From assembly GCF_001183865.1 (NCBI RefSeq), contig NZ_CP012020.1:1798001-1862000 (forward strand): 64,000 bases of DNA, given 5' to 3'. Shown piece after piece: positions 63,517-64,000 of the stretch. The notes beneath the pieces were generated by a model. The model was not told the DNA's origin, did not search any database, and saw only the letters and a program-made list of their open reading frames with translations. The position numbers were made by a program, and so were the translations under genes. This DNA is from Methylophilus sp. TWE2 (GTDB taxonomy: Bacteria > Pseudomonadota > Gammaproteobacteria > Burkholderiales > Methylophilaceae). Within the stretch, counting starts at the first letter, position 1. Every line of letters starts with the position of its first letter.

Positions 63517-64000
63517 ATGGCATCCGTTTATGTAGGTATGACTGTAGACATTCTGCACCATGGCCATATCAATATTATTGAGCAGGCGAGGAAGTATGGC
63601 GACGTGACGATTGGCCTTTTGTCAGACGCAGCGGTGGCAGACCATAAACGCCTGCCCTACCTGACCTATGAACAGCGCAAACAGATCGTCAGCAATATTC
63701 GTGGTGTAGTGAATGTCGTGCCGCAGGAAGAATGGGATTACGCGCCTAACCTGCTCAAATACAAACCAGACATCATGGTGCATGGTGATGACTGGCTGGA
63801 AGGTCCTTTGGTGCCCTACCGTGACCGCGCCCGTGCAGCGCTGGCTGAATATGGTGGCCACCTGATCGAGATTCCTTATACACGCGGTGTGTCTTCCAAT
63901 GAAATGTTGAGCCAGATCCAGGCCCTTGGTACCACACCGGATATCCGTCGCCGCACCTTGAAACGCCTGCTGACGGTCAAACCGCTTTCACGCTTTATTG
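63517..64000 (+). CDS. Cytidylyltransferase-phosphoenolpyruvate mutase fusion, 3' end cut by the window edge
   Basis: The frame opens at an ATG at 63517 behind a GAAGGAG ribosome site and stays open to the end, giving 161 residues. The first 135 residues are a nucleotidyltransferase domain of the CTP:phosphocholine/glycerol-3-phosphate type with the HxGH motif in LHHGHINII and the GDDWLEG segment. After a TRGVSS loop the chain runs into RRRTLKRLLTVKPLSRFI, the usual beginning of a phosphoenolpyruvate mutase domain, so the gene is probably the known fusion that forms phosphonopyruvate and activates a phosphonate. The mutase active site lies outside the window, so the second half is inference. 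Confidence 0.75.
   Translation, partial: MASVYVGMTVDILHHGHINIIEQARKYGDVTIGLLSDAAVADHKRLPYLTYEQRKQIVSNIRGVVNVVPQEEWDYAPNLLKYKPDIMVHGDDWLEGPLVPYRDRARAALAEYGGHLIEIPYTRGVSSNEMLSQIQALGTTPDIRRRTLKRLLTVKPLSRFI

Overview
The window reads as one chromosomal stretch of a flagellated Gram-negative bacterium. Gene content (complete P-ring and L-ring genes, lipoprotein FlgH, bifunctional FlgJ, Uup) and overall protein style suggest a betaproteobacterium; my best guess is a methylotroph of the Methylophilaceae (Methylophilus/Methylotenera type), but this is an inference from style, not a proven assignment. No rRNA, tRNA, IS element, CRISPR array or phage gene was seen.

Region A (1-25625, all minus strand) is a cluster of about 26 tightly packed genes, many joined by ATGA or TAATG overlaps, reading away from a divergent promoter region at 25626-25864. 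It starts with an ABC flippase-like exporter. A pathway for a nonulosonic acid of the pseudaminic type follows: pseB, pseC, an SpsF-like cytidylyltransferase in the place of pseF, pseG, a GNAT enzyme in the place of pseH, and pseI. Interleaved are an aldo/keto reductase, a class III aminotransferase, a nitrilase-type amidohydrolase, a methyltransferase, an epimerase, a phosphoesterase and an ATP-grasp enzyme. The distal part is less familiar: two GT-B-like putative glycosyltransferases, a degenerate HD protein, an SDR without the usual Tyr-Lys pair, an APH-like kinase, an FkbM methyltransferase, two proteins I do not recognise, a radical SAM/SPASM enzyme and two family 2 glycosyltransferases, the last one cut by the window edge.

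Region B (25865-31302, plus strand) is a five-gene operon: a GT4 glycosyltransferase, a PglC-like initiating sugar-phosphate transferase, a PglD-like acetyltransferase, a PglE-like aminotransferase and a PglF-like membrane 4,6-dehydratase. Together they can make and load a bacillosamine-type sugar on undecaprenyl phosphate; the divergent ABC exporter could flip the product. uup (31389-33296) with a strong bidirectional terminator closes this half.

Region C (33365-63012) is a large flagellar island: flgN-flgM and flgA (minus), flgBCDEFGHIJ and flgKL (plus), fliFGHIJKLMNOPQR (minus, order F to R), fliE (plus, divergent from fliF), and fliC-flaG-fliD-fliS-fliT-fliK-like-flhB-like (minus). Three close matches to sigma-28 promoters lie in front of flgM, flgK and fliC, while fliF and fliL share a different 35-bp two-part motif. 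flhA, full-length flhB, fliA, motAB, the master regulators and chemotaxis genes are not in the window.

Region D (63517-64000, plus) is the start of a cytidylyltransferase-phosphoenolpyruvate mutase fusion gene, the entry enzyme of phosphonate synthesis, next to the flagellin gene. Taken together, the layout suggests a cell dedicated to decorating its short flagellin, and perhaps its surface polysaccharide, with unusual sugars; the link between the sugar genes and flagellin is inference from position.
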